Shown one piece after another: positions 63,087 to 64,000 of a stretch of 64,000 nt of DNA (position 1 is its first letter; each line of letters begins with the position of its first letter). The stretch lies in NCBI RefSeq assembly GCF_030063475.1, contig NZ_JASIRT010000018.1, positions 1 to 64,000 of the forward strand, read 5' to 3'. Origin of the DNA: Roseomonas sp. E05. Its GTDB lineage: Bacteria; Pseudomonadota; Alphaproteobacteria; Acetobacterales; Acetobacteraceae. Below the pieces are notes generated by a model. It was given only the letters and a program-made list of their open reading frames with translations, did no database searches and had not been told where the DNA came from. The translations under genes were made by a program, and so were the position numbers.

Positions 63087-64000
63087 TGCCTTCGCCGCCT
63101 TCCGGCTCTCCGCCCTCCGCGTCGCCGCTGCCCTCCGCGTCGCTGCCCGTCTCCTCGACCACGGTCGAGCAGGAGATGACGCGCTCGCCGTTGCCGAGCC
63201 GCAGCAGGGTCACGCCCATGGCCTGCCGGCCGGTGATGCGAACCTGGTCGATCGGAAGCCGGATCAGTCGCCCGGTATCCGTCACCAGCATGACGCCGTC
63301 GCCAGTGCGCACCGGGAAGGTCGCCACCACCGTGCGGCCGGTGCGGGCGGTCAGGTTGATGTTGCCGATGCCCTGCCCGCCGCGCCCGGTGACGCGGTAC
63401 TCATAGGCCGAGCTGCGCTTGCCGAAGCCGCCATCGGTCACGGTGAGCAGGATTTCCTCCTGCTCCTCCAGTTCGCCAAAGCGCTCGGACGAGAGGGCGA
63501 TCTCGGTGGCCGCCTCCTCGGCGTTCTCCTCCGCCAGCGAGGCCTCCGCCTCGGCGGCGGCCTCCGCGCTCTCCTCGCCGTTGCGGCGCCGCTGCGCGGC
63601 CTGCTTCAGGTAGGCGGCGCGCTCCTCGACGCTGGCCTCGACATGGCGCAGCACGGAGAGCGCGATCACCGCATCCCCCTTTCCCAGCCGGATGCCGCGC
63701 ACGCCGGTCGAGTCGCGCCCGGCGAAGACGCGCAGCGTGTCCAGGTCGGCGCGGAAGCGGATGGCCCGGCCGGCATGGGTGGCCAGCAGCACGTCGTCGC
63801 CCTCGCGGCAGGTGGAGACGCCGATCAGCCCGTCCCCCTCGTCCAGCTTCATGGCGATCAGGCCGGAGGAGCGGACATTCTTGAAGTCCGACAGCCGGTT
63901 GCGGCGGACATTCCCCTGCGCCGTGGCGAAGACGAGGTGCAGGTTCTCCCACATGTCCTCGTCCTGCGGCAGCGGCAGCACCGCCGTCACGCCCTCGCCC
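63079..64000 (-). CDS. gyrA: DNA gyrase subunit A, C-terminal part (5' end outside window)
   Basis: The visible 307 codons cover much of the C-terminal DNA-wrapping beta-pinwheel: LHLVFATAQGNVRRNRLSDF, LIAMKLDEGDGLIGVS, AIRFRADLDTLRVFAGRDS, and VTGRGGQGIGNINL, which is a GyrA-box-like loop. An insert rich in Glu/Ala (about 63500-63640, RRNGEESAEAAAEAEASLAEE) lies between blades. The tail is strongly acidic (EGSGDAEGGEPEGGEG). The gene continues past 64000; the catalytic Tyr and canonical GyrA box are outside. Overlaps coaD by 8 bases. Confidence 0.93.
   Translation of the reverse strand, partial: GEGVTAVLPLPQDEDMWENLHLVFATAQGNVRRNRLSDFKNVRSSGLIAMKLDEGDGLIGVSTCREGDDVLLATHAGRAIRFRADLDTLRVFAGRDSTGVRGIRLGKGDAVIALSVLRHVEASVEERAAYLKQAAQRRRNGEESAEAAAEAEASLAEENAEEAATEIALSSERFGELEEQEEILLTVTDGGFGKRSSAYEYRVTGRGGQGIGNINLTARTGRTVVATFPVRTGDGVMLVTDTGRLIRLPIDQVRITGRQAMGVTLLRLGNGERVISCSTVVEETGSDAEGSGDAEGGEPEGGEGNG

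Overview
This window is a GC-rich (about 70 percent by eye), densely coded housekeeping stretch from an alphaproteobacterial chromosome. A PopZ-type polar protein, fused IspDF, an NDUFS4-like complex I subunit, the dusB-ntrBC-ntrYX cluster followed by hfq-hflX, and a scpAB-tatBC-serS block all point to Alphaproteobacteria. Overall gene content and base composition suggest Rhodospirillales/Acetobacteraceae (Roseomonas-like); the genus is an inference. I see no prophage, insertion sequence, CRISPR array, integrase or recognisable defence island.

Layout. 1-5.4 kb: end of a TolC-like gene, popZ, valS, a noncoding double-hairpin repeat, ilvD. 5.6-7.4 kb: a WXXGXW-repeat secreted protein with a tiny proline-rich lipoprotein, then xthA and erpA on the minus strand. 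7.5-17.1 kb (plus strand): dgt, argS, SPOR protein, nagZ, M50 protease, scpA, scpB, tatB, tatC, serS, mostly with 4-base stop/start overlaps. 17.1-17.8 kb: tRNA-Pro, an NDUFS4-like gene, tRNA-Arg and a long palindrome. 17.8-21.6 kb (minus): panC, a phospholipase D-VTT fusion and an endonuclease/exonuclease/phosphatase protein, resembling the clsB-ybhP pair of enteric bacteria. 21.7-24 kb: trpS facing ispDF, with a shared hairpin at their ends.

24.1-35.7 kb (plus): dusB, ntrB, ntrC, ntrY, ntrX, a D-amino-acid aminotransferase, a HAD phosphatase, hfq, hflX and an inositol-monophosphatase-family gene. 35.7-45.6 kb (minus): a cell-wall and replication run read as mltB, rlpA, dacC, tmk, holB, metG, tatD, MBL hydrolase, mazG, preceded by an LpxR-like lipid A deacylase. 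45.7-47.3 kb: tRNA-Ser, a YdjM-like membrane hydrolase whose 3' end runs into that tRNA on the opposite strand, and a DsbA-family gene.

47.3-53.2 kb: sdhE-mfd divergent from recG across only 34 bp. 53.3-58.2 kb (plus): a GldA/GldF/GldG-like ABC exporter with a DUF4340 protein and a Nudix hydrolase. 58.2-64 kb (minus): msrP without msrQ, two glycosyltransferases, tRNA-Lys, a cyclophilin with two plausible starts, coaD, and the 3' part of gyrA, cut by the window edge.

Functionally the window is translation (six aminoacyl-tRNA synthetases and four tRNAs), chromosome and DNA maintenance, cell-envelope synthesis, the Tat pathway with several candidate substrates, and nitrogen/redox two-component control. 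I did not find a convincing new multi-gene system. The more unusual points are the double-hairpin repeat, tatB without an adjacent tatA, NtrX lacking GAFTGA, an (ARN)4 tract in the hfq leader, the gene/tRNA antisense overlap, the dual-start cyclophilin and the terminator-promoter overlap before tRNA-Lys. No gap between genes exceeds about 270 bases.
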